Shown: positions 21,110 through 33,975, numbered from the stretch's first letter. The stretch is DNA of 64,000 nucleotides from Cyathus striatus (GCA_025738555.1 JAOVFP010000005.1:3782001-3846000), one strand, 5' to 3'. A program made the numbers and translations. Notes: generated from the letters alone by a model not told the origin.

Positions 21110-21385
21110 GAGACGTACTTAGTAACGTTTAAATAATCAATTGTATTTTTTATCTTCAGCACAAACATGATACAGGTTCTCATTTAAGCATGCGTGCATT
21201 GCTAAAACTACAGTCTTCGCTCTCGGGCGGGGAGTTCTCGAATCTCAGCTCGCTGCCTGTGGTTGGAGATCCAAATATAGACCGCATATCCTATTTAGCC
21301 GATCACACCAATTGTCAAAAATCGGTACAAGCGCTTTTTGAAAGCTCCTTGGTTCCTTCGCAGGCCTGCATCATCTACATTCTCA

Positions 21386-22495
21386 ATGTCTCGACCAGAA
21401 CTAATAGCACCCCCTGAAATTGTGAGCGGTTAGCACTATCGTATTATAGACTTTCTTTCATACTCGTCCAGTATTATGGAGATACCGAAGCCAAAAAATA
21501 TACCCAAAAGTTGGTGATATTGTCCTGCAAAGAGCTCATACAAATTAACAGTTTGGAAACACAGTACACGGAATCAACAAATCCAAGCTGATATGACCTA
21601 TCGCGCACTCGAGCTGTTAAATCTTCCACCGGATGAACCTGCATTTTTGCTCGATATTGGTTGTGGATCTGGTCTATCTGGGGAAATCTTGGATGAAGAA
21701 GGATATATTTGGGCCGGAGTAGATATTGCCCCTAGTATGCTCGGTAAGAATGTTGGTGCGCAGTGGGATATATCCCTAATGTCTTCTTTGCAGAAGTTGC
21801 ATTAGAAAGGGAGGTAGAGGGTGATTTATTTCTGCAAGATATCGGCCAAGGATTTGGTTTTCGTCCAGGAAGTTTTGATGGTGCTATTAGGTATGTTGGA
21901 ACGACCTCTCTATATCAGTAAAAGCAATGCTTATTTTCTAGTGTATCGGTCTTACAATGGTTACTAAACGCAGAGACATCACACCCAACTTCCTCACCTC
22001 CGCATCGTTTAACAAGATTCTTTTCTACCCTCCATTCCGCCTTAAGAAACCCTTCAAGAGCCATTCTGCAATTTTACCCATCTTCGGATGATCAGATTCA
22101 GCTTATAACGTCAATAGCGCAAAAGGCAGGTTTTGGAGGTGGCATTGTGGTGGACTATCCCAATTCAAAAAAAGCAAAGAAAGTGTTTTTGTGCTTATTA
22201 GTTGGTGGCGGAAGACAACAGCAAGTTCCCAAAGGACTGGAAGGGGAGGAAGAAGAAGACAGTAGAGTGCGATTTGAGAGAAGAAGGGAAAGGGAAAAGA
22301 CGAAGTCAAAGAACGGGAGAAGAAAAAACGTGAAGGATCGAGATTGGATATTAAAGAAAAAAGAGGTAGCTACTCTTCCATGGTTGCTTTGTTTTCGTGC
22401 TCATCTTCCCTTTCTAGCTTTACAGAAAACGAGGGAAAGAAGGCGTACCAAGAGACTCAAAATTTACGGGACGAAAAAGAAAGTCCGTTTTCTAA
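21386..22495 (+). CDS. 18S rRNA (guanine-N7)-methyltransferase BUD23
   Basis: An S-adenosylmethionine-dependent enzyme that methylates a guanine of 18S rRNA during small-subunit maturation, working with Trm112. The N-terminus MSRPELIAPPEI/YYGDTEAKKYTQ is spread over short exons; the SAM-binding motif is LLDIGCGSGLSGEILDEEG. Later blocks are SVLQWLLNAE and QAGFGGG-like KAGFGGGIVVDYPNS. The lysine/arginine-rich tail ends KEGVPRDSKFTGRKRKSVF, reached through an intron that joins KKKE to LYRKRGK. At least five introns. It converges with BCS1, whose stop lies 69 bp away. Confidence 0.94.
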
Positions 22496-22563
22496 TCCAG
22501 AGTTTCAGGACGTTGTTAGGGTATGTACTATATGTATCATATATAGTTCTAGGAACTACAATA

Positions 22564-24249
22564 TCATGTCCGTGATATAAAGAGATCGCGGCATCCCTCC
22601 AATGCGTCTTTTGCATTATTTCGAATAAAGAGCCCTTGAAGTGCCGCCATGCTTATTCTTTTGCCGTTCGACATCTCGTCTTTTATAATTGTATCAAGCA
22701 TTTCTCCAAGAGACGTAATTTCTTCGGCTGATAAACCGAGCATGCCATCACCTCCATAAAACCTTGTGAACAACTCCTGAGCTTGTGACGATGTAGCATC
22801 GTCAATGAGCTCCGCCATATCCACTCGGCCTGGCCGGATCAGTGCTGGATCAAGCTTTTCGAGTGGTTTGTGGTCATGAAAATGATACGCTCTTCGCCCG
22901 AAGCAACACCATCAAGAGCATTTAAGAACCCGGAGAAGGTGACGGAAGACTGATAACTGTTTACATGGGTCAGATACGGGGATGTGACGAAATTCAACTG
23001 GATGCATTACCCATCTTCGGAAGTCTGAACACGCTTATTGAAAGCAGCATCTACATCTTCTATCAGGACAAAACTACGTTCAGGTGCGTTGGACAGCAAA
23101 TGATTTAGCTTGTCATCTCCAAGACCTCGTTCTGATAAATTAAGCAGGCAAATATCGTAGGACAGTGATCCGGCAAGAGCTTGAATGAAAGATGTTTTTC
23201 CAGAGCCTGGAGGGCCATATAACAGGTATCCACGACGATATGGTATCCCTGCAACACATATTAGAGCACAAATTGGATGTATGTGTTCTTGACACTAACC
23301 TCTGTCCGCATACCACTGGCGTCGTTCTAAGAATGCTTTAACGTCAGATTCTATCTTTTCGGCCTTTCCAGGTTCCAGGACAACACTTTGTAAGGGACGT
23401 TTCTGCCGCGGCTGTCCAAATGGCTTCCATTCAATTCCCCATGCCGTATGAATAACAAGCTTCCCTTCATGACCTTGCATGGCAAGATCCCTGGCCTCAG
23501 CTAGAAGCTGGGGGAATAGGACTCTGTCTCTGGACAATGTGGTCAGAGTCACAGTTTCCCAGGGAACTCCGGACATCAATTGCATGGAACGAGTTTCTCT
23601 TTCTCGTTTAACCTAGAGATAGGGTGGGTAGCTGCAAATGAAGGTCACATATTCTGCTATACCTGCATCCATGCACCTCGATATCTAAAGTAATGCGTCC
23701 CAGGACCGGCAACAAGTTTAAACAAAGCGGAGGAACTGCCGTTTTTACGCTGTTCTACAATTGTTTCCACACTGAGTTGATGGCTCCTGATCCAAGGAGC
23801 TGAGCGTAAGGTTGCAGTTGCTTGGGAAGCAGAGTTAGTTTGGTGAGCCATCCAAGCTAAAAACCAATCGTATGCTCTGTCTTTATTATTAATTTCGAGA
23901 GATACGAGCATGCGTCTTTGCAACGCCGTAGTTCCTACTACAAGTCCCTGGCGAAGAGCGGTCAAGCCAACGCCCATTGCCTATGTAGACCTACGTTAAT
24001 CACAATTGAACTGAACAAAAAAGCGGCTCACCATAAGACCAAACCCAGCCTGGAAGTATGGACTGCACTTGAAAGAATGAGACAGTCAACAACTCGGATG
24101 GAATATGCATTGGACACCCACTTTCCGCCGAATATATCCGCGAGTATTGAGCCTGACGCTGCATTTTGCGTAGCTATTGGTTGAGTAAGAGATGAGGAAG
24201 AAGTAGAGTTTATCGGCAGTGTAGAGTGAGGAAGAACATTGGAAGTCAT
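22564..24249 (-). pseudogene. Mitochondrial AAA chaperone BCS1, with apparent 1 bp frameshift
   Basis: BCS1 is an inner-membrane AAA ATPase that inserts the Rieske iron-sulfur protein into respiratory complex III. The N-terminal exon (MTSNVLPHSTLPINS) leads to a membrane region (MGVGLTALRQGLVVG) and the BCS1 domain (WMAHQTNSAS, FRYRGAWMQV). Walker A is GPPGSGKTS and Walker B is [12 protein letters not shown]. Downstream, [10 protein letters not shown] should be followed by [15 protein letters not shown], but the sequence is one base short there (22861-22866), putting sensor 1 and the rest of the AAA domain in different frames. No intron can repair this. Either this allele is disrupted or one base was lost in sequencing. 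All other parts look intact. Confidence 0.88.
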
Positions 24250-24516
24250 TAACACGAGCTCGGGTGCTTGAGTTTGACTTGAGTTGCGAGATAGTCGCAG
24301 TTAGTCGATGGTTGCCTTTGGTTGGTGCTAGAGTAAGCAAAGTTGGGCGCCAAACGGGGATAATTTGAAATTAGCTGGACGCGTCGCGAGCAACTTTTAC
24401 ATACAACGCACGAGGCCAAACGGGTTCCGCACACGCCGCTCTTTTCAGCTTCACCTTTCGCGTCTTTCTTTCTCTTTTACTCCCGGTTATTGCTTTCTTT
24501 CTTATACCTGTATTCC

Positions 24517-26365
24517 ATGTTCTCAAGTCAAAAAATCACTGATGCCTATAGCATTCTCGGTCTTGAGAGGTTACTATTAATAGCTTCTTTCATGCTTCGC
24601 GTTACTGACGACTCAACTAGGGAACAGATTTGGAAGCAGTGAAAAGTACATATAAGCAAGTATGCTGGACTGCAGTCGAACTCTTTGACTTCTGCTTACC
24701 ACGCGCCACATAGGTTGCTCTCCGCACACATCCAGACAAAAATCCTGGCAATCCGGATGCCACTGCAGAATTCCAAAGAATCAGCGAAGCCTACCGACTC
24801 CTTGTGAAACATCTTGGTGCACCTCGGGCAAATGTACATAATAGTCACCACTATCATTACTCTCCCTACGACGAAATTTCTGATGATGAAAGCTACTACG
24901 ATGAGGGCGAGTTTGACTATTATGACGATGACTCGGATTACTACGATGATGTGGATGACCTAGCTTTTCATCTGTGCGTTTTTTAACTTTTCTCTTCATT
25001 GTTAATTTTCAATGTCGAGGAACGGTTAGATGGCTTTTTGAAGAATTTATGAGTCGCAAAAACTTCAGCGCACGCGATATGCGTAAGTCAGTTGCTTCTT
25101 GTGGTAGGATAAGTCCCTTATGATTTGTTGTGTTTAGGATACAATCGTACTCAACGCAAAGAAGAAACTGTTGAAGAATATCAGGAGCGTGTTAGAAAGG
25201 CACGCGAAGAACAGGTCGCTGCGGAAGAACGCCGGGAAAGAGAAGCAGCTATGGAAAAAGACAGACGAGCGAAGGAGCGTGAAAAAGGTAAACTTATCTA
25301 ACATTGTTGGTGTACTTACTTTAATAACGAAATGTCTATCTTAGAACGCCTTGCCGCCGAGGCAAGACAAAAGACAAAAGCAAAAAATAAGAAGGCTCAG
25401 GCTCAAGCTCAACGCCAGAAGGCGGAACAGGCCGCACGCTTGTTGAAGGAGCGTGCTCAAACAACTCGCTCTGCTGCCTTTTCCGCCGCCCGCGCCGGTG
25501 ACACCGATAGTGTGAAGAGAGCTGTTTGGGAAGATGGCGTGGATGCTTCTGGGGGAGAAATGAAAGCAGGCTGTGAAGAAGTTGTCAAGATTATACCCAA
25601 GGATCCACTGGAGACTCTTCTCCACATTGCCGCTAGCCGAGGAGACCTGACACTTGTCAAGTGGCTTGATTCGCACAGTGCGCATTATCCGCATGTTTAT
25701 TCCAGACGATAGTAGCTGACGGGAACATTCTAGATGCAGAACCGGACGAAAAGAACGGTGATGGATTATCAGCTTTCCACATTGCGTTAAAGAACGGGCG
25801 TTTGAACATTGTTTCCTACTTCTTCGAAACCTATCTGCCCATGGACTCCGATTCACAGGGCGTTTATGAACTCGAAAAGACCGACTCTCGAAATCTTCTA
25901 TCCCTTGCCATGGACTCTGGGGAACCAGAGCTTGTGTGGATGATTCTCGATAAAGGTCTAGCTACAACACAGGTGATATCCAGCGCATGGATCCGTGTCA
26001 CCTCGGAGAATTCTTTTACTACAGACATGTTCACCGGAAAGATTCACGAAAAAAATAACGATGTCATCAGGCTCCTAATGCGCTATGGTGGATTTACTCC
26101 CCCACCGTCTCCCGGACGAACTGCAAATAACAATAATTGGCGGGCAACAGGTTTAACTGGCACAACTGGTACTGATCACCATTCCGGGCGTAAATCCCGA
26201 TCTGGTCATGATGGTGACAGGCCTCATGCTGTTTCCGATGAAAAACAATCCACCAATGACCATCAACAACCAGGCTTCCGTGGAAGGGGTCGTGGACGTG
26301 GACGAGGGCGAGGTAGGGGCCGTGGGCGTGGCGGACATATAACACAACCTGCTCCTAATCATTAA
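24517..26365 (+). CDS. J-domain protein with ankyrin repeats and RGG tail
   Basis: The N-terminus [17 protein letters not shown] begins a J domain, with the HPD motif in [13 protein letters not shown]; this loop stimulates Hsp70 ATPase. A strongly acidic, tyrosine-rich stretch follows (24880-24960, [12 protein letters not shown]). Next comes a long charged helix (25150-25460), then ankyrin-type repeats ([40 protein letters not shown]). The C-terminus is arginine/glycine-rich ([11 protein letters not shown]), often RNA-binding. It has short introns throughout. The combination suggests a ribosome- or RNA-associated co-chaperone, but the exact function is not known. It is divergent from BCS1, 267 bp away. 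Confidence 0.88.
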
Positions 26366-26784
26366 CACTCACTGGCTTCAATTGTTCATATTACTCATAT
26401 CACCCAATGTCCCTTTCCATCATGATTCTCGCTGGAATCCCTTGTACACACATATTACATGCCCCGTTCGTGATCATACATTCTTCACATTGGTCTCTAA
26501 AGCATATTCTATTAAACCTTTTTATTACATTTGCGTCTAAACGTTAGTCTTCCATTAAATAGTGTGTAATATAATGCATGTTTACTGTTCGGCACTCAAT
26601 AATGGTCAACATAATAAAAATTTAAAACGTACATGATTACATAAGCATAATTTGTTAATGTTTGTCGGGATGTTGCGTTTTATACATCGCCAAATAGTAT
26701 CTCAGCACTTTCAAGACTCCCGCCGTACACATCAACGTTATACGAACCTCAGCGACCGTCATCTTAACCGACTATTATTGCACC
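26366..26784. other. Intergenic, J-domain gene to LUC7
   Basis: AT-rich downstream region of the J-domain gene and LUC7 leader; no further feature recognised. Confidence 0.5.
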
Positions 26785-28353
26785 ATGGGTCGCTTGGCAG
26801 AGATGCAACGAAAGCTCTTGGAGGTATATATTATTACGTAGATTTTCTTCATTGCAGCGCAGTGCTAAACAACGAATACAGCAAATGATGGGTCCAGAAG
26901 CTATGGGTGTAGCGAACGCCAATCTAACTTGGTCGGACGAAAAAGTCTGCAGGAATTTCCTTTGCGGAACATGTCCTCATACATTATTCACAAATACGGT
27001 GCGTGTCGTACATGTTGCTATCTTACTCTACGTGTTTCACTGATTGGAACGTACAGAAAATGGACCTTGGCGCCTGTCCCAAGTCACACACAGAACGACT
27101 AAAGACAGAGTTCCTGGCAGCGAAAGAAGCGAGTCCAAATGATCCTATTTTCAACCGCTTCCAGATGGAGTATGAGGCAAACATCTTCGCGTTCGTTGAC
27201 GAGTGTGACCGTAGGATCCGCGCGGCTCACCGTCGCCTGGAAAAGACACCGGAAGAGAACGCAAAGACGACTAACTTGGTGCGCGTCGTACATACCTGTT
27301 GACATGTACATATGCTGATCTATTGCCTACAGATGAGAGAAATTGCGGAGATTGAGTTGGCTATTCAGGGTGGAACGGAGAAGATTGAAACTCTCGGTGA
27401 GTGCTGGTTGCTTTTAGTTGCGGTCATGACGGCATACTGATGCGCTGTAATAGGTGAACAAGGAAAGGTCGAGGAGTCTATGCGTGAGATGGCGGCTATT
27501 GAAGCGTTGAAGAGTGAGAAGGCAGACAAGGAGGTTCGTAGTGTCGAATAGTATTGGCAGTCATCATTACTTACGCTTTTATGCGATAGCGAGAACTCCA
27601 GCAACTGACAGACACGTCTGGTGCTTCGGGCCACCAAAAGCTACGCGTCTGCGATGTATGTGGGGCATACCTATCAGTCCTTGACTCTGATCGTCGCCTT
27701 GCTGATCACTTTGGTGGTAAAGTACGTTCCAGATAAAGCATGCGCTCGTTATATACTATATGCCTGACAATTCTGCTTTGTAGATGCACTTGGGTTACCA
27801 CGAGCTGCGCAAATTGTTGGACAAATTTAAAGAGGAACGTGAGAAACGGAAAGCGACAGCACCCAGTTCTGGTCCGTCTGGTGCACCAGCAGCTGGGGGT
27901 GCAGCTTCTCGCCCTGGCGGTGACTACCGGTCATCTCGCGGTGATGACTTTCGTGATCGGGATCGCGACCGAGGCTATGAGAGACATTCTGCACGATACG
28001 AGTTAGTGATTTCAATGAAATTAAGGCATTGTGCAGTGTTGCTGATCCGTTGTACGTGTTTGACAGCGATAGGCGGAGGGATAGAGAGCGGTCAAGAAGT
28101 CCAGGAAGACGAAGGTACTGATCGAGCAGGCAAAGCATGTTTGTTTTATCTGCTATGTATAAGTATATTGACCGCTACGCTCGATGGTGGCTACGGAGGC
28201 CTAATAGCAAGACAGCCTGTTTTGTTTCTCTTTCGTGTTTCTTTTCTTCATTATTTACGTTTCTTGACTGTTTTTCTTCGATATCGTGTTTCGTGTTTTA
28301 TGTCGCTTTTCAGGATTAGCACCGAGAAGGTACGATCGCCGACCGGTGTTTAG
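26785..28353 (+). CDS. U1 snRNP-associated splicing factor LUC7
   Basis: LUC7 proteins belong to the U1 snRNP and help select 5' splice sites. After MGRLAEMQRKLLE and a short intron comes MMGPEAMGVANA, then a CCCH zinc finger (VCRNFLCGTCPHTLF..LGACPKSH). A coiled coil follows (IAEIELAIQGG, EQGKVEESM). The second finger is C2H2 type (LRVCDVCGAYLS..HFGGKMHLGYHELR). The tail is Arg/Asp/Ser-rich (DDFRDRDRDRGYERH, RDRERSRSPGRRR), as in other LUC7 proteins. Seven or more introns. The final exon, joined over a 200 bp intron, adds ISTEKVRSPTGV and is less certain. Confidence 0.93.
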
Positions 28354-29330
28354 TTGGTGAAGAGCCTCGTTTGGTACCACATGTCCATCGATGAAAAGGG
28401 AATGAAAGTTGGTATGTGCTTGTGATACTCAAGCTTTCAGTTCTACTGGACACGAGACGACGGTAGAAGGTTTGGAATAGGGACATCCATTAGTACATTT
28501 ATAAAATGGAATATGATTTCTTTTCTATTTTGCACGGCAGGGACATATAAAGGGACTAGATTAAGGCATGCGGACTGAATAAACATGACAAGTGGACTAG
28601 TGTGATGCGAGTTTATGAGATGGATGATGGTTACGCTTTTAGGTGTTTACACAGGATTTCAAGGGCAGGGCAGGCCCGGCAGGGATCTGTGGGGGCTGGA
28701 TTTGGACAAAGTAGCCGGATTTGAGGGAGCACATGGCGACATCATCTGACAGAGAAATGGAGGGGGATGGGGGGCAGAGAGCAGTGGATATTGAGGGAGA
28801 AAGTAAAAGGATTAAGAGCGGGAAATAGAAGGGGAGAGGGAGGGGGAGAGGGAGGGGATGGGAAGATGGACGGGGATCTGGCGAAAAGAATCGAGGAGGA
28901 TGCGGTATTAACGTTGGAAAGGATCGAAAGGGGAATATTATATATGGCTAGTTTTCTGGTGGTGATTGTGTCGTCTGTGGGATGGAATATGTATAATTAA
29001 TAGGGTAGGGTGAGAGAGGAAGAGAACTGTGGCAGCAGTGAGTGAGATCATAGTTAGCAAATAATATAATTAAATGTGAATTATTACATATGCAGGAATA
29101 AGTAGGCAGCGATGCGTGCTTTGCTCTCCCCGACGCCGTCTTCCTCCACTCTCGCTTTCTGCTCTCTCTTCCTCCCTCTTTTGTTCTCCGTCTGCCACTC
29201 TCCGCTACCCCTCGTCCTCATTGTCGCCAGCGATCCCATTGATCACCGTGCACTGTTCCATTTATTTAATTCAATCTTTCCTTGCGTCGTCGCGCACTAG
29301 CTGCCTTTCGCGTATCGTCTTATCAGTCTC
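28354..29330. other. Long intergenic region with a G-rich tract
   Basis: About 980 bp without a credible gene. It contains a purine-rich run (28750-28870) whose core at 28831-28858 is a 12 bp G-rich tandem unit with G-quadruplex potential. The last 240 bp are C/T-rich and probably form the promoter and leader of the gene at 29331. Confidence 0.55.
28831..28858 (+). repeat. G-rich tandem (12 bp unit, about 2.3 copies)
   Basis: The unit GGGGAGAGGGAG is repeated twice and followed by GGGG. It has at least four runs of three or more G with single-base or AGA loops, which fits an intramolecular G-quadruplex on the plus strand. Confidence 0.75.
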
Positions 29331-32300
29331 ATGTCCAACACAGTTTCTGCTCCCTATGAGCAGTCCCTCCAAAATTCATCAGATGCCTCGCTCTCTCTCT
29401 CGATGGACACCTCCCCCATCTCCTCTGACATCTCTTCCTCCTACCTTTCCCTGCCTGATCCTGCCGTCTCGCCCCAGTTCCAAGACCAGACCGCCGTCAG
29501 TGCCATGATTGCTCCCATGCATCTCTCCATGCCCGATCTCTCCTCGTCCTCCTTTCTGTCTCAGATGGATGCCGAGCCTGTCCCCCATCTCCATACTGCT
29601 CCCCCGGGCTTCCTTGCAGATACTACTCATCCTGACCCCTTCAATGCCATGAGCACCAATATGAGTCTTGAGATGTCTCCCAGCAGTGTCGCACTGTCAT
29701 CTCCTTCCTCTCATTCTCAGCTACCTTCTCCCTCCGTGCGTGGCGTAGCTCCGCCATATCCTCCGGGTGTCACCTCCTCGCTAGATTCAGCTCTTGACCC
29801 AACCGGCGTCTCAGGAAATCGTAGTCGTGCAAACACCTCTGTCTCTCCTACATCCATTCCGCCCTCCTTCCTCTCTATGACGCCACCTACACAACAACAG
29901 CAGCAGCAGTCCATGGCTCTTTCATTTCATCCCTCGGATCCCGCCGTCGCAAAACAGGAAGAAGAGGCCCATATTCTAATTGGGGAAATACTCAAAGAGT
30001 AAATTTCTCCGTATTGTATTTTTGTCTTATTCCACATACTCAAAACTTTTTTTTTACAACAGCATCGCAAAAACTGCCAGTTCTGCGGGCGACGACTGCA
30101 AGAACCATCATCCGGCCGAAGCCAGCTACAAGGTCGACGAGCTCAAAGAACGTATCTCGCAAGTTTCCGAAATGATCTCCATGATGTCAGTCGCCTCATC
30201 CAACTTTTCCCCTTCATTCTCTTCCCAGGCATCCGTTCCCTCTCCGCTTCCTCCTTCCGTTTCCGAACCACCAGTCGATTTTCCATCAGTGTCTCAGCCA
30301 ACTGCCAATTCGCCGATAGACTTACGAGCCCAACTGACGGTCCCTGATCATTCGCGCAAGCGATGCGCTTCCGACCTGGAGGAACAGCGGACCGTGAAGG
30401 CACCGAAGCGGGAACCTCAGGACGATCAGCCCCTATCCTTCGCCCCTTCCATCGAAGCACCCGTTCCTTTACCTGTCGAAACATCACAGATATTTCCCAC
30501 AGCTGGGATTTCTTTGCCGCAAGGAGCAGCGCTTCCTCTCGCCGTCTCACAGTCTCGGCCACCTTCCCGTCCTCCGACCCCCTCCAGTTTCGCCGTCCGA
30601 CCTTCTTACAGTCCAACGAAGCAATCACAGACATCAGTTGTGTCAGCCTTTCCTTCATATGCATCCGCTCCTCCGGCGCCTATCGATTTTACGACCTCGA
30701 TTTCTTCATCGGTAGCATCCGGTTCACCTACCTTTCCGGGACTACATACATCATGGACCGATACCGCTGTGCCCACTGTTTCCTCAAGACATCACGCCTC
30801 ATCGTCCGTCGGATCCGTTACCGGCGTTATTACAACATTACCGGCCATGTCTCCCGCTGCCGTCCCACCAGCAGCGATGGACCCCTATGCTAATACACTG
30901 ACTCCGACAGCGCAAGTACCTCCACAGGCAATTCCTATTGCCAATCCGGTCTCTGCTGTCAGTCAACCTGTTGGCAGAATGTCTCGATCGGGTTCTATAA
31001 ATGGCGCTTCGTTTGCAAGCGCGTTTACATTTGGGTATCCTCCTGCAGACACTTCTGCTAGCTGGAGTAGCATGGGACGTTTGCCTAATACGGCGCCGGC
31101 ACCACATACAGGTCAGACTTCATGGTATGTAGGTGGCATTGAACTATCGAGATCATCTGCGTCGCCCTCAACATCCGATGCGGCGGGTACTATGCCAAGT
31201 ACCACACGCAACTCTCCTAGTGACGACGAAAATGATGACGACGAGGACTCGGATGACAATGAAACAACTCGTACAAGAACGACTAGTCGAGCTGTAATGA
31301 TATATTCTATTCATTTAAGGCTTTCGCTGACATATCTATTTAGCCTGCAGGAGATGCGCCATCCAATTCCTCTTCCTCTTCTGATGTGCCTGCAGAATAT
31401 AAGACAGAGGTGGATCGTATTTTCTTTGAATATCTTAATAAGATATGTTCAAATCGTAAGTGGATCTTACAATTATATATATATTGAGAAAAGTCACATT
31501 TTTTAGTGGAAGCCACTGATTCAAAGGGAGAGCCTATTCATCAAACCCTTATGGCGAAGAAAATGCAGCGCCTTGACGAATCTCCAGATTTTCGCCCATT
31601 CAAGTTCCGAATCCAAGCTTTTACTCTGGCATTCTTAGAAGAAGTACGTGGATATCTTATCTAGTGGGTACTTGACTAACATGTTTTTTCTTCTCGATCG
31701 AAAGCTGGCCAGACAAGGATATCCTGAAGAGAAGATTCCCATGAAAAAGGTGGCCAGTCTTTTATTTAATCTAAGCATTCGGTTTCTGATAGATGTGATT
31801 TCCTAGGTGCGAAACTACCTCTGGCGCCAACAGTATATTCTTCGCTTCAATGAAGATGGAAAGAAAGCTAAATCGAAAGGCAATCATATCTGGAACATCG
31901 AGGCAAAGAAAGCGGGGGATGGAAAATGGGAGTTTCGACCATTTCATCGTAAGTTGGTCGGAACTCCGCCTCCTGTGGCTTACTCTGGCTTGAAATGGCA
32001 TTGGACACCTCGGATCTGGGATCCGCAAGCGTCTTGGCAGAATATTCCAGTTCAGTACAGCTCTCCTAATCAACCATCTTGGCTCTCCTGGAAAGATGAC
32101 GTTTTGTCGGGGATACCTCCTCCTGATGCTGAAAGCTGCCAGATAACGGTTATTGCCAAGGTATGAAAATTTAGGACATTTTAAATTTTTCTTCGTCAAT
32201 TGAATACATCTTTATTTATAGTTTACATTGGACGGTCAAGAAGGACAATTATCACAAACTTTTCCGATTACGGTTGCCCCAATGACTACACTCGACTCAA

Positions 32301-33047
32301 GTTCCTACTCCCGTTCGCGTAGACCTTCACTCGCAGGAGAGCCACCAAAGCGAAGCACTAGCGACTCAGCCCTCTTTCAGGTGCCACAGAGGTTTGTGTT
32401 TCCACTTGCATTCCGTCTTAGTTGTCTTAGTCAACCTTAGATCTAAAGTGAGGGCACCTCCAGCGGAGTCTCCAGATACTAGAGTCATTCGTGTACTTCA
32501 AAGCGTCGCTCAGCGTGTAAGTGAAGAAGCGGCGAGTCAATTTGTGTTAGCCATGCCGCCTAAGGAAACATTGCAAGATCTCGTAAAACAAAGACATGTG
32601 CTCGAACAGACAGTACATGCCTACGACAAGGAAATTTCAGGAATGGGTCATGCCCAAACCCGGCAGCTTGCTGTTGCCGCTCAGAACGTTGTTGTACAAG
32701 CAGCTCATACTGTTATTGCAGACCGATCTCTGGCTTCTGGGATGCTACCGCCTAGACAACCTGAAACAGCCACCGGAGCAATTCAAAGTGTCACTGTAAA
32801 TGAATTAACGAACGCAACGCAAGGCGCAATCGCAATGGCCGTAAAAAGTCAGGGAACAGCTTCGACGGAAGTGGATATCATCGTAGCAGCAGCTTCTATC
32901 TTAAAAGCTCGTACATCCTCTATCGATGCCACTTCAAATGCAGTAGCCCAGGCAGCAATGCAGCATTCGTTAGGTACTGCACCTATGCTCAATCAGTCGA
33001 TATCTGGCTACCCTTCCAATCTCTCAAGTTTGCCGGAATATTCATAA
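29331..33047 (+). CDS. Large conserved protein of unknown function, probably nuclear
   Basis: I do not recognise the family. The first 600 or so residues are Ser/Pro/Thr-rich and disordered, with a short glutamine run (TQQQQQQS), an NLS-like KAPKREPQDD and an acidic run (DDENDDDEDSDDNE). The conserved-looking block starts near 31390: YKTEVDRIFFEYLNKICSNL, then LMAKKMQRLDESPDFRPF, IPMKKVRNYLWRQQYILR, GNHIWNIEAKK, WTPRIWDPQASW and SWLSWKDDVLSGIPPPDAES. The C-terminal part (after 32450) is alanine-rich and helical. Seven introns join cleanly (for example CSN/LEATDSKG across 31456). The composition suggests a transcriptional or chromatin-associated regulator, but that is inference from composition only. 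Confidence 0.8.
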
Positions 33048-33975
33048 ATTCATACGGACCTTTTCATTTTGTTCTTTTGGGAATTAGTTGTTCAAATTTT
33101 GGGTCGCATTTTTGGGCCACACATTAGGGACTTTTGCAGTTACAGTGTCTGATATGTTCTTTTTTTGGATTCTAGATAGTTCTGATTTGTTCAATTTTGC
33201 ATGCGGGTTTTTGAGAAGAGCGAACACTCTTTTTGTATAGCAGTATTATTCAGACCAAGAATGTATTACATATACTACCATGTTTTTGCAACCATAAGAA
33301 TTAAGAATCGTTCAAGCTACTCAAGGTATTCACTACCTTTGTTGTTGGAACAACATGTAGGAGCATATGAACCGTATGAAACCTTTTTATTTCCTTCACT
33401 TGTTGTCTCTTCCTCAACGCACCAGGATCTGATGTAAGGTCAGTAACTTCACTATGATTCATTACTTCCAAAAATATCATTCCCAAGGAATCTTAGAGTG
33501 TTTAACGTTTAACGGTAGCTTCGTTGTCCTTTAATTACTGGTCTTGATAAAATAATTTATGACGCTTATCGTTAGTTTTAATCGCTTAACTTCGTTCATC
33601 AGGCGAAGAGGTTTCGAATCCCGCACACCTAGCAAATTACGAGATTGTAGTATTACCAGTCAGCGCTTTATAATCGATGTTGTGGATATATGTAATGTTT
33701 TCCAAACAAGACAGTCATCTCTATGGTTTCCCGCTCTATTTTTCTACATATATCGGTGAGTTAATCTGTTAGTAATAATAAACATTACCTTTGTACCGCG
33801 TCTGCATTCAGAGACAGCCTGAGTAGGATTAGAGACCTCGCAGGGTATCAATTAGCATATACAAACGAAAACGAACATCTAGTATGTATTTTAACCTTAT
33901 AAAGTTGTACGTATGTCTCATTCCGTGCGCTTGATAATGACCAAGGAAGAATCGATATCTGTAATTAAACTAGGG
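33048..33975. other. Intergenic, AT-rich
   Basis: The 3' region of the preceding gene and spacer. No gene is supported. A tRNA B-box-like string near 33610 was examined and discarded. Confidence 0.5.

Noticed and set aside
28767..29000. Open frame in the purine-rich intergenic tract
   Set aside because: The Gly/Arg/Glu composition simply reflects the G/A-rich DNA; there is no start context or homology.
33605..33625. tRNA B-box-like string (GGTTTCGAATCCC)
   Set aside because: It has one base too many for a T-loop, and no D-arm, anticodon stem or acceptor stem can be drawn upstream.
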